Assembly: GCF_041431135.1 (NCBI RefSeq)
Contig: NZ_CP107799.1
Location: 7,130,001-7,194,000 of the forward strand
Direction of reading: 5' to 3'
Source: Streptomyces sp. NBC_00554
Lineage (GTDB): Bacteria; Actinomycetota; Actinomycetes; Streptomycetales; Streptomycetaceae
Length of the DNA: 64,000 nucleotides
The translations under genes and the position numbers were made by a program. A model generated the notes under the pieces. That model did no database searches. It was given only the letters and a program-made list of their open reading frames with translations, and was not told where the DNA came from. Of the stretch, positions 8,382 through 17,045 are shown in pieces (position 1 is the stretch's first letter; the number at the start of each line of letters is the position of its first letter).

Positions 8382-9269
8382 TCAGTCCTTGAAGTAGTGG
8401 GCTTCCTCAAGGTCCGCGATGAGCCCGGGCTGTACGGGCTGCCATCCCAGCTGCTTCCGTGTCAGGGCGCTCGACGCGGGGACGTCCAGCGCCAGGATGG
8501 CTCCGAGCCAGCCGAAGTGGTCCGCCGTCTCCTCGCGGGAGACGGCGGTCACCGGCAGTTTCAGCTGCTGTCCGACGATGTCGGCGATGTGGCGGACGGG
8601 TACGCCTTCCTCGCCGACCCCGTGCAGTCGTGCGCCCGCGGGCGCCGCTTCCAGAGCCAGCCGGAACAGGTGCGCGGCGTCGAGCCGGTGCACGGCGGGC
8701 CAGCGGTTGGAACCGTCGCCCGGGTAGGCCGAAACACCCTTGGCCCGGGCGATGTCGATGATCATCGGGACGAAACCGTGATCACCTTCGCCGTGCACCG
8801 TTGGCGGGAGCCGCACCGCCGAGACGCGCACACCGCGCTCGGCGAACGGCAGCGCCGTCTGCTCCGAGACCCGGGGCACCACGGTCGCCTCGGGCACACC
8901 GTCCTCCTCCGTCACGAGACGGCCGGGTGCGAACGCGGTCCCGGAGGCGACGACGAAGGGCCGGCCTGTTCCAGTGAGCGCCTCACCGAGCGTCTCGATG
9001 GCCCGCTGATCCGTCCGGGCGGCGTTCGCGAAGTCGGTGAAGTCGTGGACGAACGCGGTGTGGATCACCCCGTCCGCCGCCACCGCTCCGGCCCGCAGGC
9101 TGTCGAGGTCACCGAGGGCGCCGCGGTGCACCTCGGCCCCGGCGGCAGTCAGTGACGCGGCGGACTCGTCCGAGCGGGCGAGGCCGAGTACCTGATGCCC
9201 GGCGTCGATGAGCTCGCGGACGACGGCGCTGCCGATGAATCCGGTCGCGCCGGTGACGAACACGCGCAT
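8382..9269 (-). CDS. NAD(P)-dependent epimerase/SDR family oxidoreductase
   Basis: A 295-residue extended/atypical SDR: Rossmann motif TGATGFIGSAVV at the N-terminus, an SGTAFAPG segment in place of the usual Ser region, and a C-terminal substrate domain. The canonical YxxxK pair is not obvious, as in the NAD(P)H-binding subgroup of this superfamily. The start at 9269 has AGGAG about 6 bases upstream. It is divergent from a LysR-type regulator 219 bp away, the classical layout for a regulated target, so the LysR protein probably controls it. Confidence 0.82.
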   Translation of the reverse strand: MRVFVTGATGFIGSAVVRELIDAGHQVLGLARSDESAASLTAAGAEVHRGALGDLDSLRAGAVAADGVIHTAFVHDFTDFANAARTDQRAIETLGEALTGTGRPFVVASGTAFAPGRLVTEEDGVPEATVVPRVSEQTALPFAERGVRVSAVRLPPTVHGEGDHGFVPMIIDIARAKGVSAYPGDGSNRWPAVHRLDAAHLFRLALEAAPAGARLHGVGEEGVPVRHIADIVGQQLKLPVTAVSREETADHFGWLGAILALDVPASSALTRKQLGWQPVQPGLIADLEEAHYFKD

Positions 9270-9284
9270 GGTGCGCTCCTTACG

Positions 9285-9360
9285 GCATGCCACTTATGGC
9301 TTGCGAGTCATGGCTTGCGGCTTGTGGCTTGCGGGTTATGGCTTGCGGTTTATGTCCTGG
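9285..9360. repeat. Degenerate tandem repeat of an ATGGCTTGCGG-like unit
   Basis: Five to six imperfect copies of a 10-13 base unit (atggcttgcgg, gtggcttgcgg and variants) fill the intergenic space just upstream of the SDR gene. They could be slippage products or regulator half-sites. Reading them as protein (repeating MACGL) is not meaningful. Confidence 0.6.
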
Positions 9361-9488
9361 ACTCTGCGCGTGCCGAGGGTTCCGCGTCCAAGGCCTGTTC
9401 CGCATGAGGCGATACGAACCAGGCATCACCCCAGTTCAGAGCGCATGCAAGGGTCTGACCGGTGAATGGAGGCGGATACCATCCGGGT

Positions 9489-10397
9489 ATGACCGACTCG
9501 TCGCAGTCTCCGCCGGACCTCGATCTGCGGCTGGTGCGGTACTTCACCGTCGTCGCCGAGCACCTGCACTTCGGCCGTGCCGCCGAGGTCCTCCACATCA
9601 ATCAGCCGTCCCTGAGCCGGCAGATCCGCCGCTTGGAGCAGCAGTTGGGCGCCCGGCTTCTCGACCGCACCTCGCAGGGCAGCGGGCTCACCGAGGCCGG
9701 GGAAGTCTTCCTGCCCCGGGCCAAGGCGCTGCTGCGGTCCGCCGCCCAGGCCGCGGCCCACACCCGTGCGGCCGCCGAGCCCAGCCGGATCACCATCGGG
9801 TACACGATGGGCATCATCGTCACCCCGGCGGTGCGCGCACTGCGGCGCCGGCACCGGGACGCCGACGTACAGGCCCTGCACGTGGCGTGGAACGAACGGC
9901 GCGGGTGCCTGCTCGATCGCCGAGTGGACGCGCTGGTGACCCGACTGCCGTTTCCGACCGACCAGTTGAACGTGACGGTCCTCTACGACGAGCCCCGAGG
10001 GTTGCTCATGCCCGTCGGACACCGCCTGGCAGGCAAGGAGTCCGTCACCCTCGACGACATCGCCGACGAACCCCTCCTCCGGGTGCCCGACGCGGACTGG
10101 AACGCCTTCTGGCGCATCGACCCCCGGCCCGACGGAAGCCGGGCACCCGACGGACCCCTCGTCGAGGACTTCGAGAACAAGCTCGAACTCGTCGCCGACG
10201 GCCAGGCCATGACCATCATCCCGGCCGCCGCCGCGGGCGGCCACCGCCCCGACCTCACCATGGTCCCCCTGCACGGCGTCGAGCCGAGCCACGTCGTACT
10301 GGCGACCCGCGCCGACGACCGCAGCCGCCTCGTGGCGGACTTCCGCACGTGCGCCCAGAGCCAACTCGACGGCCCGAGCGGGGGTCTCGACCACTGA
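9489..10397 (+). CDS. LysR family transcriptional regulator
   Basis: A 302-residue regulator with an N-terminal winged HTH (LRLVRYFTVVAEHLHFGRAA and NQPSLSRQIRRLE, residues about 12-50) and a LysR effector-binding domain. The ATG at 9489 is preferred to the upstream in-frame start at 9462 because the HTH begins only 12 residues later, the usual spacing. It is divergent from the SDR gene, which it probably regulates. No inducer can be inferred. Confidence 0.88.
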   Translation: MTDSSQSPPDLDLRLVRYFTVVAEHLHFGRAAEVLHINQPSLSRQIRRLEQQLGARLLDRTSQGSGLTEAGEVFLPRAKALLRSAAQAAAHTRAAAEPSRITIGYTMGIIVTPAVRALRRRHRDADVQALHVAWNERRGCLLDRRVDALVTRLPFPTDQLNVTVLYDEPRGLLMPVGHRLAGKESVTLDDIADEPLLRVPDADWNAFWRIDPRPDGSRAPDGPLVEDFENKLELVADGQAMTIIPAAAAGGHRPDLTMVPLHGVEPSHVVLATRADDRSRLVADFRTCAQSQLDGPSGGLDH

Positions 10398-10407
10398 CTT
10401 CGGTCAG
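10394..10407. terminator. Small UUCG-loop hairpin between convergent genes
   Basis: CTGAC-TTCG-GTCAG overlaps the stop codon of the LysR gene and lies 20 bases from the end of the convergent phosphatase gene. The 5-bp stem with a stable tetraloop is a plausible weak bidirectional terminator. Confidence 0.4.
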
Positions 10408-10426
10408 GACCGGCTCGTACGCCACC

Positions 10427-11743
10427 TCACGGCACGCGTACCGGGATCGTCGATGCCGCCGGCTGGCACAGGACGAGGGCCAGGTCGTCGGTGAGGGTGG
10501 TGCCGGTGTGGGCGGTCAGGCGGGTGTAGAGGGTGTGGAGGGCCTCTTGGGGGAGGGGTTCACGCAGGGCCAGGGCGGCTTCGCCCAGGACGGGGAAGGG
10601 GGTGCCTTCCGGGTCGCGGGCCTCGGTCAGGCCGTCGGTGTACAGGAGAAGGCGGTCGCCGGGCTGGAGGCGTACGCGGTACTGGCGGGGCTCCGGGCGC
10701 AGGCCCAACGGCGGTGTGGGGACCAGGGGTTCGAGGAACTCGACGCGGTGGCCGGAGCGCAGGGGCGGCGGGTGGCCGCAGTTGACGAGGCGAACCTCGC
10801 CGGGCGCGAACTCGGCGAACACGGCGGTGACGAAGTCCTCGGGGCCCAGTTCCGGGGTGAGGCGCGCGTCCAGGGCGCCGACCAGGGCGGTCAGGGTGGG
10901 CGCGGTGTAGGCGAGTTCACGGAAGCCCGCGATCGTCTCGGCGGTCAGCCGGACGGCGTCGAGGCCGTGACCGCGTACGTCACCGACGAGGACGCGCAGT
11001 CCGTACGGTGTCACCGCGACGTCGTACAGATCGCCGCCGACGGTCGACTCGCGGGCGGCGCAGTGGTACCGGGTGTGCACCTGAGTGCCGTCGAGGGTGC
11101 GGGAGATGGGCCGCAGGATCGCCTCCTGGGTGATCCGGGCCACCTCCCGGGTCTGGGCCAGCGTCATGGTGAGACGCTCGCGCTGCCGGGCCGCGTACAC
11201 GGTGAGGGCGCAGCCGAGCAGCAGTCCGCTCCACTGCACGCCGAAATCGAAACCCGGCACCGAACCGTCACCGATCCCCATCGCCAGGCCCAGCGCCGCC
11301 GACCAGCAGCAGACCACCACGGTGTGCCGCACCCCGAAACTGACGCACGCGAGCAGCGGGCCGATCAGCAGCAGCGTGATGAGCGGCGGCACCCGGGAGA
11401 CGAGCAGATCAGGCACGGCGATCAGCAGACAGGCGATCAGCGGGGCGGGCAGCAGCCACCGGGCCCGCCACTCCGCCGCGAGCGGCACCGACAGCCGTCG
11501 CCGCGCCCGGTTCTTGAAGCCCGGCGCCTGGTTCTTGAAGTCCGACGCCCGGTTCTCGACGCCAAGCCAGGTCGGCAGCCGACGCCGCGCCCGTCTCTCG
11601 ATGCCCAGCTGGGCCGGCAGCCGACGCCGCGCCGTTCTCTCAATACCCGGCTGGGCCGGCAGCCGTCGCGCCGGCCTCGTGGCGTCCCCGGGCCAACTCT
11701 CGTCGCCCCCACCGCCTTCACCGCCTCCGCCCGTGGCGGCCAT
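10427..11743 (-). CDS. Membrane-bound PP2C (SpoIIE-type) serine/threonine phosphatase
   Basis: A 438-residue protein: a low-complexity basic cytoplasmic N-terminus (about 95 residues), four or so membrane helices (about 100-190), a short linker (RQRERLTMTLAQTREVARITQ), then the PP2C-type phosphatase domain with metal-site motifs VGGDLYDV, GDVRGHG, YTDGLTEAR and TLTDDLALVL. Streptomyces has many such proteins acting on anti-anti-sigma factors or developmental regulators. The ATG at 11743 is preferred over 11791 because GGAG/GAGG lies just upstream. The N-terminus contains a tandem peptide repeat (see 11510-11690). Confidence 0.88.
   Translation of the reverse strand: MAATGGGGEGGGGDESWPGDATRPARRLPAQPGIERTARRRLPAQLGIERRARRRLPTWLGVENRASDFKNQAPGFKNRARRRLSVPLAAEWRARWLLPAPLIACLLIAVPDLLVSRVPPLITLLLIGPLLACVSFGVRHTVVVCCWSAALGLAMGIGDGSVPGFDFGVQWSGLLLGCALTVYAARQRERLTMTLAQTREVARITQEAILRPISRTLDGTQVHTRYHCAARESTVGGDLYDVAVTPYGLRVLVGDVRGHGLDAVRLTAETIAGFRELAYTAPTLTALVGALDARLTPELGPEDFVTAVFAEFAPGEVRLVNCGHPPPLRSGHRVEFLEPLVPTPPLGLRPEPRQYRVRLQPGDRLLLYTDGLTEARDPEGTPFPVLGEAALALREPLPQEALHTLYTRLTAHTGTTLTDDLALVLCQPAASTIPVRVP
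11510..11690 (-). repeat. In-frame tandem repeat in the phosphatase N-terminus
   Basis: Units of about 48 bases containing GGCAGCCGACGCCGCGCC recur about three times with divergence, giving repeated RRLPAQxGIERxAR segments, followed by two copies of a shorter FKNxAP/FKNRA unit. All remain in frame. It looks like recent slippage expansion in a non-essential cytoplasmic tail. Confidence 0.7.
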
Positions 11744-11879
11744 CCGTTCCTCAGCTCCCTCTCGCCCGTCGCTCACTCGCCCGACAATCACCGAATATCG
11801 CCCTCCCCCACCTCACCAACAGGGAGTTGATCGCATCTCGTCGAAAGGTGCCCGGAAGTGATGGGGCTCTGTCGCCTTT

Positions 11880-11899
11880 CTGTCCGAGTTGTCGGACAG
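11880..11899. promoter_or_regulatory. Palindrome CTGTCCGA-GTTG-TCGGACAG, candidate operator
   Basis: A perfect 8-bp inverted repeat with a 4-base spacer lies 38 bases upstream of the GTG start of the STAND ATPase gene and about 135 bases upstream of the divergent phosphatase gene. It is placed like an operator for one or both; the regulator is unknown. Confidence 0.45.
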
Positions 11900-11937
11900 T
11901 GGCAACGCGTGAGCATCGCCGGGTCAGACTGGTCGGT

Positions 11938-14070
11938 GTGTCCGACGAGACGAGCGCGGGGCGAAAGCGGGTTCAGTCCGGGGCGAGCGGGAGCGGTGGT
12001 CGTCCGGGAGGCCCCGGCCGTCCTGGCAATCTGCTTCCGGAGACGCGGAGTTTCGTCGGGCGAGGTGAGGAACTCGCCTGGCTGGACGGGGAGTTGGAAC
12101 CCGGAGTCGGTATCGGTCGGCTTGTGAGCCTCGTCGGGGTCGGCGGGGTCGGCAAGACACGGCTCGCGGCACGGGCCGCCGCCCGGGTCCGGGACGCCTA
12201 CCCCGACGGCGTATGGCTGGTGGAGCTCTCCGCACTGCACACCGCGGGGCTGGTGGGCCTGGCCGTCGTGGAGGCGCTGCGGCTCGCGGACCAGTCGACG
12301 GGACCGGTCACCGAGGTGGTGGCCGAATGGGCCAAGGGCAAGCGGCTGCTGCTGATCCTCGACTCCTGCGAACACGTGCTCGCGGACTGCGTGGCGCTCG
12401 CCGAGACTCTGCTGCCGGTCCTGCCGGGGCTGCGCATCCTCGTCACCAGCCGGGAGCAGCTCGGCCTGCCGGGCGAGCGCGTCCTGCACGTGGATCCGCT
12501 GCCCGTCGCCGACGACGCGGTGGCCCTGTTCGCCGAACGCGCGGCCGCCGCCACCGGATTCGCCCTCGACGACACCAACCGCCCCGCGGTGGAAGCCGTC
12601 TGCCGCCACCTCGACGGCATCCCGCTCGCCATCGAACTCGCGGCCGTCCGCCTCTCGGAACTCACCCTGGCCGAACTGCACGGCCGCCTCGGCGAACACC
12701 TCCCCTCCCGGCTCGACCTGCTCACCTCCCCGCAGGCCGCGGGACCCCCGCGCCACCACACCCTCCGTACGGCCATCGGCTGGAGCCACGAGCTGTGCGC
12801 ACCGCTGGAACGGCTGCTCTGGGCCCGCCTCTCGGTGTTCGCGGACGGCTTCTGCCTGAACGCCGCCGAGGAGGTCTGCGCGGGCGGCCCGCTGCCCGCC
12901 GGGCGGATCGCGGAACTGCTCGCCCGGCTCGTCGAGCAGTCCATCGTGCGACGCCACCGCACCGACCCCGCCCGCTTCCAGTTCCTCGACACCGTAAGGG
13001 AGTTCGGCGCGGACTGGCTGCGCGCCCTCGGCGAGGAGAAGGACGTACGCCTGCGCCACCGTGACCACTACCGGCACCTGGCCCGCGAGGGCTGCGCCGA
13101 GTGGAACACCGGACGCCAGGCGGCCTGGTGCGAGCGCGTCCTCACCGAACACGCCAACTTCCGCGCCGCCATGGACTGCGCGCTCACCGAACCCGACAGC
13201 CGAGTCGCCCTCGCCATGGCGGCCGACGCCGGTTTCCTCTGGCGGCACTGCGGCTATCTGCGCGACGCCCAGCACTGCCTGGACCTGGTGCTCGCCACCG
13301 ACCCGGCCCCCGGACCCGATCGCACCCGCGCCCTGTGGGCACGCGGCGCGGTCGCGTTGCTCCAGGGCGACCTGGAGGTCGCGGCCGCCTGGGCGCAGCG
13401 GTGTACGGAGGCCGCCGAGGCGCAGGGCGATCCGGTGGCGGTGGTGGCCGCGGCGTACGTCGAGGGCGGCCAACTGGCCCTGAGCGGACGGCTGCCCGAG
13501 GCGATCGACCTGCTGTGCCGCACTGCCCGGCTGCCCGTCCGGGAGGACGCGTACGGCGCCGCACAGCTCCAGGTCCGCGTGGCGCTCTCCTTCGCACACA
13601 TGCTGCGCGGCGACCACGGCAGGGCGCGTGTGGTGGCCGAGGAGGTGCACGAGGCAAGCGTGAAGTGCGGTGAGTCGTGGGCGGGCGCCTTCGCCGACGG
13701 CATCGTCGCCCAGGCGGACCTGGCCCAAGGTGACGTCCGCGCGGCGGTCGCCAACGCCCGCACCGCCCTGGCCGGACACACCCTGATGCACAACACGGTC
13801 GGCGCGGCCATGGCCCTCGACGTCCTCGCCGCCGCGGTCGTCGCGGCCGGCGACGGCCACCGGGCCGCCCGCCTCCTCGGCATCGGCGAACGCGTCTGGG
13901 AACTCACCGGCCGCGCCCAGATGGACTCACCCGACCTCATCGCCACCCGCCGCTCCCACGAACTCCGCGTCCGCGACGAGATCGGCGACCTGGCTTATGA
14001 GAAGGCGTACGAGGAGGGGCACACCATGCCGTACGAGGAGGGCCTCGACTACGCGGCCCACGGTCGCTGA
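11938..14070 (+). CDS. STAND/AAA-type ATPase with TPR-like repeats (LuxR/AfsR-type without DNA-binding domain)
   Basis: A 710-residue NTPase of the kind usually found as the ATP-binding core of AfsR/SARP or LAL regulators. FVGRGEELAWL precedes Walker A GVGGVGKTR (about residue 65). Walker B is LLLILDSCEHV, followed by LVTSREQLGLPGE and the GIPLAIELAAVRL helix, then about 350 residues of helical TPR-like repeats. No winged HTH or LuxR HTH is visible at either end; it stops at YEEGLDYAAHGR. It may therefore act as a signalling switch with a separate partner. The start at GTG 11938 is tentative; 11827 is the next in-frame alternative. Confidence 0.8.
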   Translation: MSDETSAGRKRVQSGASGSGGRPGGPGRPGNLLPETRSFVGRGEELAWLDGELEPGVGIGRLVSLVGVGGVGKTRLAARAAARVRDAYPDGVWLVELSALHTAGLVGLAVVEALRLADQSTGPVTEVVAEWAKGKRLLLILDSCEHVLADCVALAETLLPVLPGLRILVTSREQLGLPGERVLHVDPLPVADDAVALFAERAAAATGFALDDTNRPAVEAVCRHLDGIPLAIELAAVRLSELTLAELHGRLGEHLPSRLDLLTSPQAAGPPRHHTLRTAIGWSHELCAPLERLLWARLSVFADGFCLNAAEEVCAGGPLPAGRIAELLARLVEQSIVRRHRTDPARFQFLDTVREFGADWLRALGEEKDVRLRHRDHYRHLAREGCAEWNTGRQAAWCERVLTEHANFRAAMDCALTEPDSRVALAMAADAGFLWRHCGYLRDAQHCLDLVLATDPAPGPDRTRALWARGAVALLQGDLEVAAAWAQRCTEAAEAQGDPVAVVAAAYVEGGQLALSGRLPEAIDLLCRTARLPVREDAYGAAQLQVRVALSFAHMLRGDHGRARVVAEEVHEASVKCGESWAGAFADGIVAQADLAQGDVRAAVANARTALAGHTLMHNTVGAAMALDVLAAAVVAAGDGHRAARLLGIGERVWELTGRAQMDSPDLIATRRSHELRVRDEIGDLAYEKAYEEGHTMPYEEGLDYAAHGR

Positions 14071-14101
14071 CGGGCCGGGACGGGGCCGGTGCCGCGGCCC
14101 G

Positions 14102-14183
14102 CGAAGGCCGGTGCCGGCCCACGAAGGCCGGTGGCTACGGCGACGTACGACACCGGTGGCTACACGGCGACGTACGTCACCGG
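14102..14183. repeat. Short direct repeats at the end of the MBL gene
   Basis: Two copies of a roughly 28-base unit (ggtggctac, then ggcgacgtacg, then caccgg; 14130-14156 and 14155-14183) and two copies of acgaaggccggtg occur side by side. The second copy encodes the C-terminus of the MBL protein, so the intergenic copy looks like a duplication of the gene end. Confidence 0.6.
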
Positions 14184-15185
14184 ATCGCTCCCCGTCACCG
14201 CCTCCGCCCGCCCCAGTTTCACCAGCCGCCGCACATGGGCCTCGGCCTCCGACACCGCGATGTTCCGCGATCCGTAGGGGATCTGCTCCCAGGGCCGGTT
14301 CCATTCCATCCGCTCGGCGAGCTGCCAGGGGGTGAGGGGGGCCGAGAGGAGGGTGAGGAGGCCGGTGAGGCGGTCCTCGTGGTGGGTGAGCAACTCCCCT
14401 ACGCGGGAAGGGGCGTCGGCGAACGCGTGCTGGTGGGCCGGGAGTACCTCCGCGGGGGCGAGACGGCCGACGCGCTCCAACGAGTCGAGGTAGTCGCCGA
14501 GCGGGTCGGTGACGGTGGCGTCGTCCGGATCCTCGTACAGGCCGATGTGCGGGGTGATCTCCGGGAGCAGGTGATCGCCGGAGAACAGGCGCCCGTTGCC
14601 CGGGAGTTGGGCGGGGTGGGTCTCCTCCAGGTGGAGGCAGACATGGCCGGGGGTGTGGCCGGGGGTCCAGATCGCGCGGAGGCGGCGGCCGGGCAGTTCG
14701 AGGAGTTCGCCGGGGACGATCTCGCGGTCGGGGAGCGCGGGGGAGAAGCCGGGGAAGGTACTGGAGCGGGCGCCGCGCAGGGGTGCCACGTGTTCCTCGG
14801 GCGCACCCGCCGCCGTCAGCTTCGCCGTCATGTACGCGAACCACCGCTCGGGCCGGTTCTCCCGCGTCCGCCGTACGATCGAGGCGTCCGCGGCGTGCAT
14901 CGCGAGCCACGCCCCGGAAGCCTCCCGCACCTTGCCCGACAGGCCGTGGTGGTCGGGGTGGTGGTGGGTGATGACCACGCCGTGGACCTCGGCGACCGAG
15001 GTGCCGCAGGCGGTGAGCCCCTCCGCGAGGGTGTCCCAGGAGGTGGGGTCGTCCCAGCCGGTGTCGATCAGGACCGCGCCGCGGTCGGTGTCGACGACGT
15101 ACACCAGCGTGTGGCCGAGGGGGTTGTCGGGGATGGGGACCTCGATGGACCGTACGCCCCCACCGTGGTCGGTCACCTTCGTCAT
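14160..15185 (-). CDS. MBL-fold metallo-hydrolase
   Basis: A 341-residue metallo-beta-lactamase-fold enzyme: the metal motif THHHPDHHG (about residue 74), further ligands in TPGHTPGHV and SGDHLL, and a C-terminal alpha-helical extension with AEVLPAHQH. This arrangement is typical of thioesterase/lactonase-like MBL proteins rather than beta-lactamases. A perfect KstR-type box lies 35 bases upstream of the ATG (15220-15233), which links it to the catabolic acyl-CoA genes further along, perhaps as an acyl-CoA thioesterase or lactonase. The start follows a clear GGGGAG. Confidence 0.85.
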   Translation of the reverse strand: MTKVTDHGGGVRSIEVPIPDNPLGHTLVYVVDTDRGAVLIDTGWDDPTSWDTLAEGLTACGTSVAEVHGVVITHHHPDHHGLSGKVREASGAWLAMHAADASIVRRTRENRPERWFAYMTAKLTAAGAPEEHVAPLRGARSSTFPGFSPALPDREIVPGELLELPGRRLRAIWTPGHTPGHVCLHLEETHPAQLPGNGRLFSGDHLLPEITPHIGLYEDPDDATVTDPLGDYLDSLERVGRLAPAEVLPAHQHAFADAPSRVGELLTHHEDRLTGLLTLLSAPLTPWQLAERMEWNRPWEQIPYGSRNIAVSEAEAHVRRLVKLGRAEAVTGSDPVTYVAV

Positions 15186-15219
15186 GGGCTCCCCTGTCGC
15201 CGGTTCCGGCCACTATAAC

Positions 15220-15233
15220 TAGAACCAGTTCCA
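15220..15233. promoter_or_regulatory. KstR-type operator TAGAACCAGTTCCA
   Basis: It matches all specified bases of TnnAACnnGTTnnA, the operator described for mycobacterial KstR. It sits 35 bases upstream of the MBL hydrolase start, so it would overlap that promoter. Confidence 0.6.
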
Positions 15234-15271
15234 ATGGGAGCCCAAGTCACCTGACAGGTGCGGGCAATGGG

Positions 15272-16393
15272 TCAGGCGCTGTCGTTGACCGCGTTGATGA
15301 CCGCCACCGCGTTGGCGTCGTGGGTGGAGGAGAAGAGGTCGTCGTCGAGGCGCTCATCCGTGGTGGCGTCGGACTCGTAGTGGCTGTTGGCGCCGACGAT
15401 CTGCGGATTGGAACTCAGTGCGCCGATGAACATCGGGCCACCGCTGGCGCCCTTGCCCATGTCGCAGTCCATCTTCAGTCGGTCGTCCAGGGGGTTCAGC
15501 GACGAGGCGTCCTCGGTGTTGCCGAAGCAGTACATCATCTGCTCGCCGTCCATGTCGGTGCGGTTGTAGCCCTCGCCCGGGTAGCCGACGGTGAACGCTT
15601 CGTCGTAGTCGGTGACGGAGCCGAACTGGTAGCCCAGCGCGCCGATGTTGTCCTGGATGTTGCCGTACGTGTCGCTCGGGGACAGCACCACGGCGGCCAT
15701 GTCGGACTCCTCGCTGTCGCCCTCCTCCAGCCATTCGGTGGGCGCGTATTCCCGGTCCGCGACCCAGACGCCCCACGGCTCCTGGCCGTCCTTGTAGCCC
15801 GGGATGAACTGGAAGTTGCTGAACCAGCCCGCGTCCCCGCTGCCGTCGCCCAGGTGGACGCAGTGGGCCGCGGTCCAGACGGTGTTCGCGGTATCCGAAA
15901 CGATCACCGACGCGGAGCAGGCGCCCGGGCTGCCGTCGGGTTCGGTGTAGAAGAGCTTGCCCACGACGACGTTGGGGATGGAGGTGGAGGCCGGGACGTC
16001 CTGGGCGACAGCGGTGTCGGCGGCCGCTGCCGCCTGGGTGGAGACGCTGGAGGAGACGGTGGAGAGGGTGGACGATGCGGCTCCGGCGGTGGGCTGGACC
16101 GCGTCGGCGGAGGCGGTGACATGCCCGGCGTCGGCCACGGACCTGTCTGCGAGGGCCCGCTCGCTCTTACCGTTCCCGGCGGGGACTGAGGGCAGCCGCT
16201 CAGGGGCGGCGAGTGCTCTCTTCATCCTCTCGGGGGTCCAGTAGGCCAGGACCTCCTCGGGCGACTTGGTCTCGATGTCGACGCCGACGCCGGACGGGGT
16301 CGCCGCCGGGACTGCCGCCGAGGCCGGGGCGACCAGGCCTGCCAGCAGTACGGCGGTACAGGCCGCGGTGGTGGTCAGGAGCTTGAGTTTCAT
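15272..16393 (-). CDS. Secreted trypsin-like serine protease
   Basis: A 373-residue protein with a signal peptide (LLTTTAACTAVLLAGLVAPASA), a probable pro-region of about 110 residues rich in Ser/Ala, and a chymotrypsin-fold domain. The catalytic triad is visible: His in TAAHC, Asp in SDMAAVVL, Ser in GKGASGGPM. It belongs to the actinobacterial trypsin-like peptidases that resemble the glutamyl endopeptidase group. It acts outside the cell. It appears monocistronic, with a short AT-poor upstream region containing tandem repeats. Confidence 0.9.
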   Translation of the reverse strand: MKLKLLTTTAACTAVLLAGLVAPASAAVPAATPSGVGVDIETKSPEEVLAYWTPERMKRALAAPERLPSVPAGNGKSERALADRSVADAGHVTASADAVQPTAGAASSTLSTVSSSVSTQAAAAADTAVAQDVPASTSIPNVVVGKLFYTEPDGSPGACSASVIVSDTANTVWTAAHCVHLGDGSGDAGWFSNFQFIPGYKDGQEPWGVWVADREYAPTEWLEEGDSEESDMAAVVLSPSDTYGNIQDNIGALGYQFGSVTDYDEAFTVGYPGEGYNRTDMDGEQMMYCFGNTEDASSLNPLDDRLKMDCDMGKGASGGPMFIGALSSNPQIVGANSHYESDATTDERLDDDLFSSTHDANAVAVINAVNDSA

Positions 16394-16480
16394 CTGCCTT
16401 GTCCTCTATTCATGACGCGCGCATGACACATCGACGCGGCATGAATGGCGCGTGATGGATGGCGCTGGTGGATGTGGGGT

Positions 16481-16508
16481 GATGCGCGATGGGTGATGCG
16501 CGATGGGT
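16481..16508. repeat. Two tandem copies of gatgcgcgatgggt
   Basis: A perfect 14-base unit is repeated twice, with further related gatgg/ggtgg fragments from 16451. It lies in the upstream region of the protease gene. No function is evident; slippage is likely. Confidence 0.6.
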
Positions 16509-16542
16509 GCTCAACCCACCGTGGGATGACTGGAGTTGCCGA

Positions 16543-16887
16543 TTACCAGCAGTCCGGGTCGAACAGAACCTTCAGGCCTTCGCACGGGTACACGGTCGGC
16601 ATGTCGGCGGGTTCCGCGTACTGGACGATGGCCCGCTGCCAGCCGGTCCGGATCTCCGCGGTGCTCATCTTCGAGGTGTCGGGCAGCTGCTCCCCGTGCT
16701 CTGTGAGCGTCTTGCCCCAGTCGCGGATCATCTCGTCCCGGGTGGCGGGCGTCGCCGTCTGGCTGGACACCCCGGGGTGCTGCGCCTCTCCGTTCGCCGA
16801 AACGGCCCATCCGGCACCGCAGACGGTGAGTGCCACGACCGCCACGGCGATCGCCCACCGGCGGCCCGGCCCTCTGTTGCTCGCCAT
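16543..16887 (-). CDS. Small membrane-anchored hypothetical protein
   Basis: 114 residues: one N-terminal membrane helix or uncleaved signal (AIAVAVVALTVCGAGWAV) then a soluble 80-residue domain with the conserved-looking EIRTGWQRAI and a C-terminal YPCEGLKVLFDPDCW containing two Cys. I do not recognise the family. It stands alone between the protease and the aldehyde dehydrogenase, with its own start (AGGGGAGG upstream). Confidence 0.65.
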   Translation of the reverse strand: MASNRGPGRRWAIAVAVVALTVCGAGWAVSANGEAQHPGVSSQTATPATRDEMIRDWGKTLTEHGEQLPDTSKMSTAEIRTGWQRAIVQYAEPADMPTVYPCEGLKVLFDPDCW

Positions 16888-16979
16888 CCCCGTTTACCTC
16901 CCCTTGACTTGATCATCGTAGAGCCGGGGAGATCCGGAAGGTGTGGCGAAGTGGTGTGAGGGCCGTGGACTCCTCCGAG

Positions 16980-16993
16980 TGGAACTGGTATCA
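16980..16993. promoter_or_regulatory. Degenerate KstR-type box TGGAACTGGTATCA
   Basis: Seven of the eight specified bases of TnnAACnnGTTnnA match (GTA instead of GTT). It overlaps a near-palindrome TGGAACTG-GTAT-CAGTTTCCA. It lies 53 bases upstream of the aldehyde dehydrogenase ATG. Confidence 0.4.
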
Positions 16994-17003
16994 GTTTCCA
17001 TAT

Positions 17004-17018
17004 CTGATGAACCGTCAG
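17004..17018. promoter_or_regulatory. Shared dyad CTGAT-GAACC-GTCAG (second regulon motif)
   Basis: One of four sites in this window matching ATCTGAY-N5-GTCAG. It lies 28 bases upstream of the aldehyde dehydrogenase ATG. The others precede the LLM oxidoreductase, the acyl-CoA dehydrogenase and the MaoC operon. This copy has one changed base in the left arm. Confidence 0.5.
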
Positions 17019-17045
17019 GGAACGTCCCCGGAGAGGCAGTCGGCC

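Noticed and set aside
10394..10407. CTGAC-TTCG-GTCAG as another member of the CTGAC-N5-GTCAG motif
   Set aside because: The spacer is 4 not 5 bases, the flanks differ, and it sits between convergent gene ends, so a small terminator hairpin is more likely.
9287..11830. Very long plus-strand frame (over 840 codons) spanning the LysR and phosphatase genes
   Set aside because: It overlaps two well-supported genes in other frames or strands and has Arg/Pro-rich shadow composition typical of high-GC DNA; its start is in the ATGGCTTGCGG repeat.
15248..15260. Palindrome CACCTG-A-CAGGTG near the end of the protease gene
   Set aside because: It differs from both regulon motifs and lies just after the protease stop; too short to claim as an operator.
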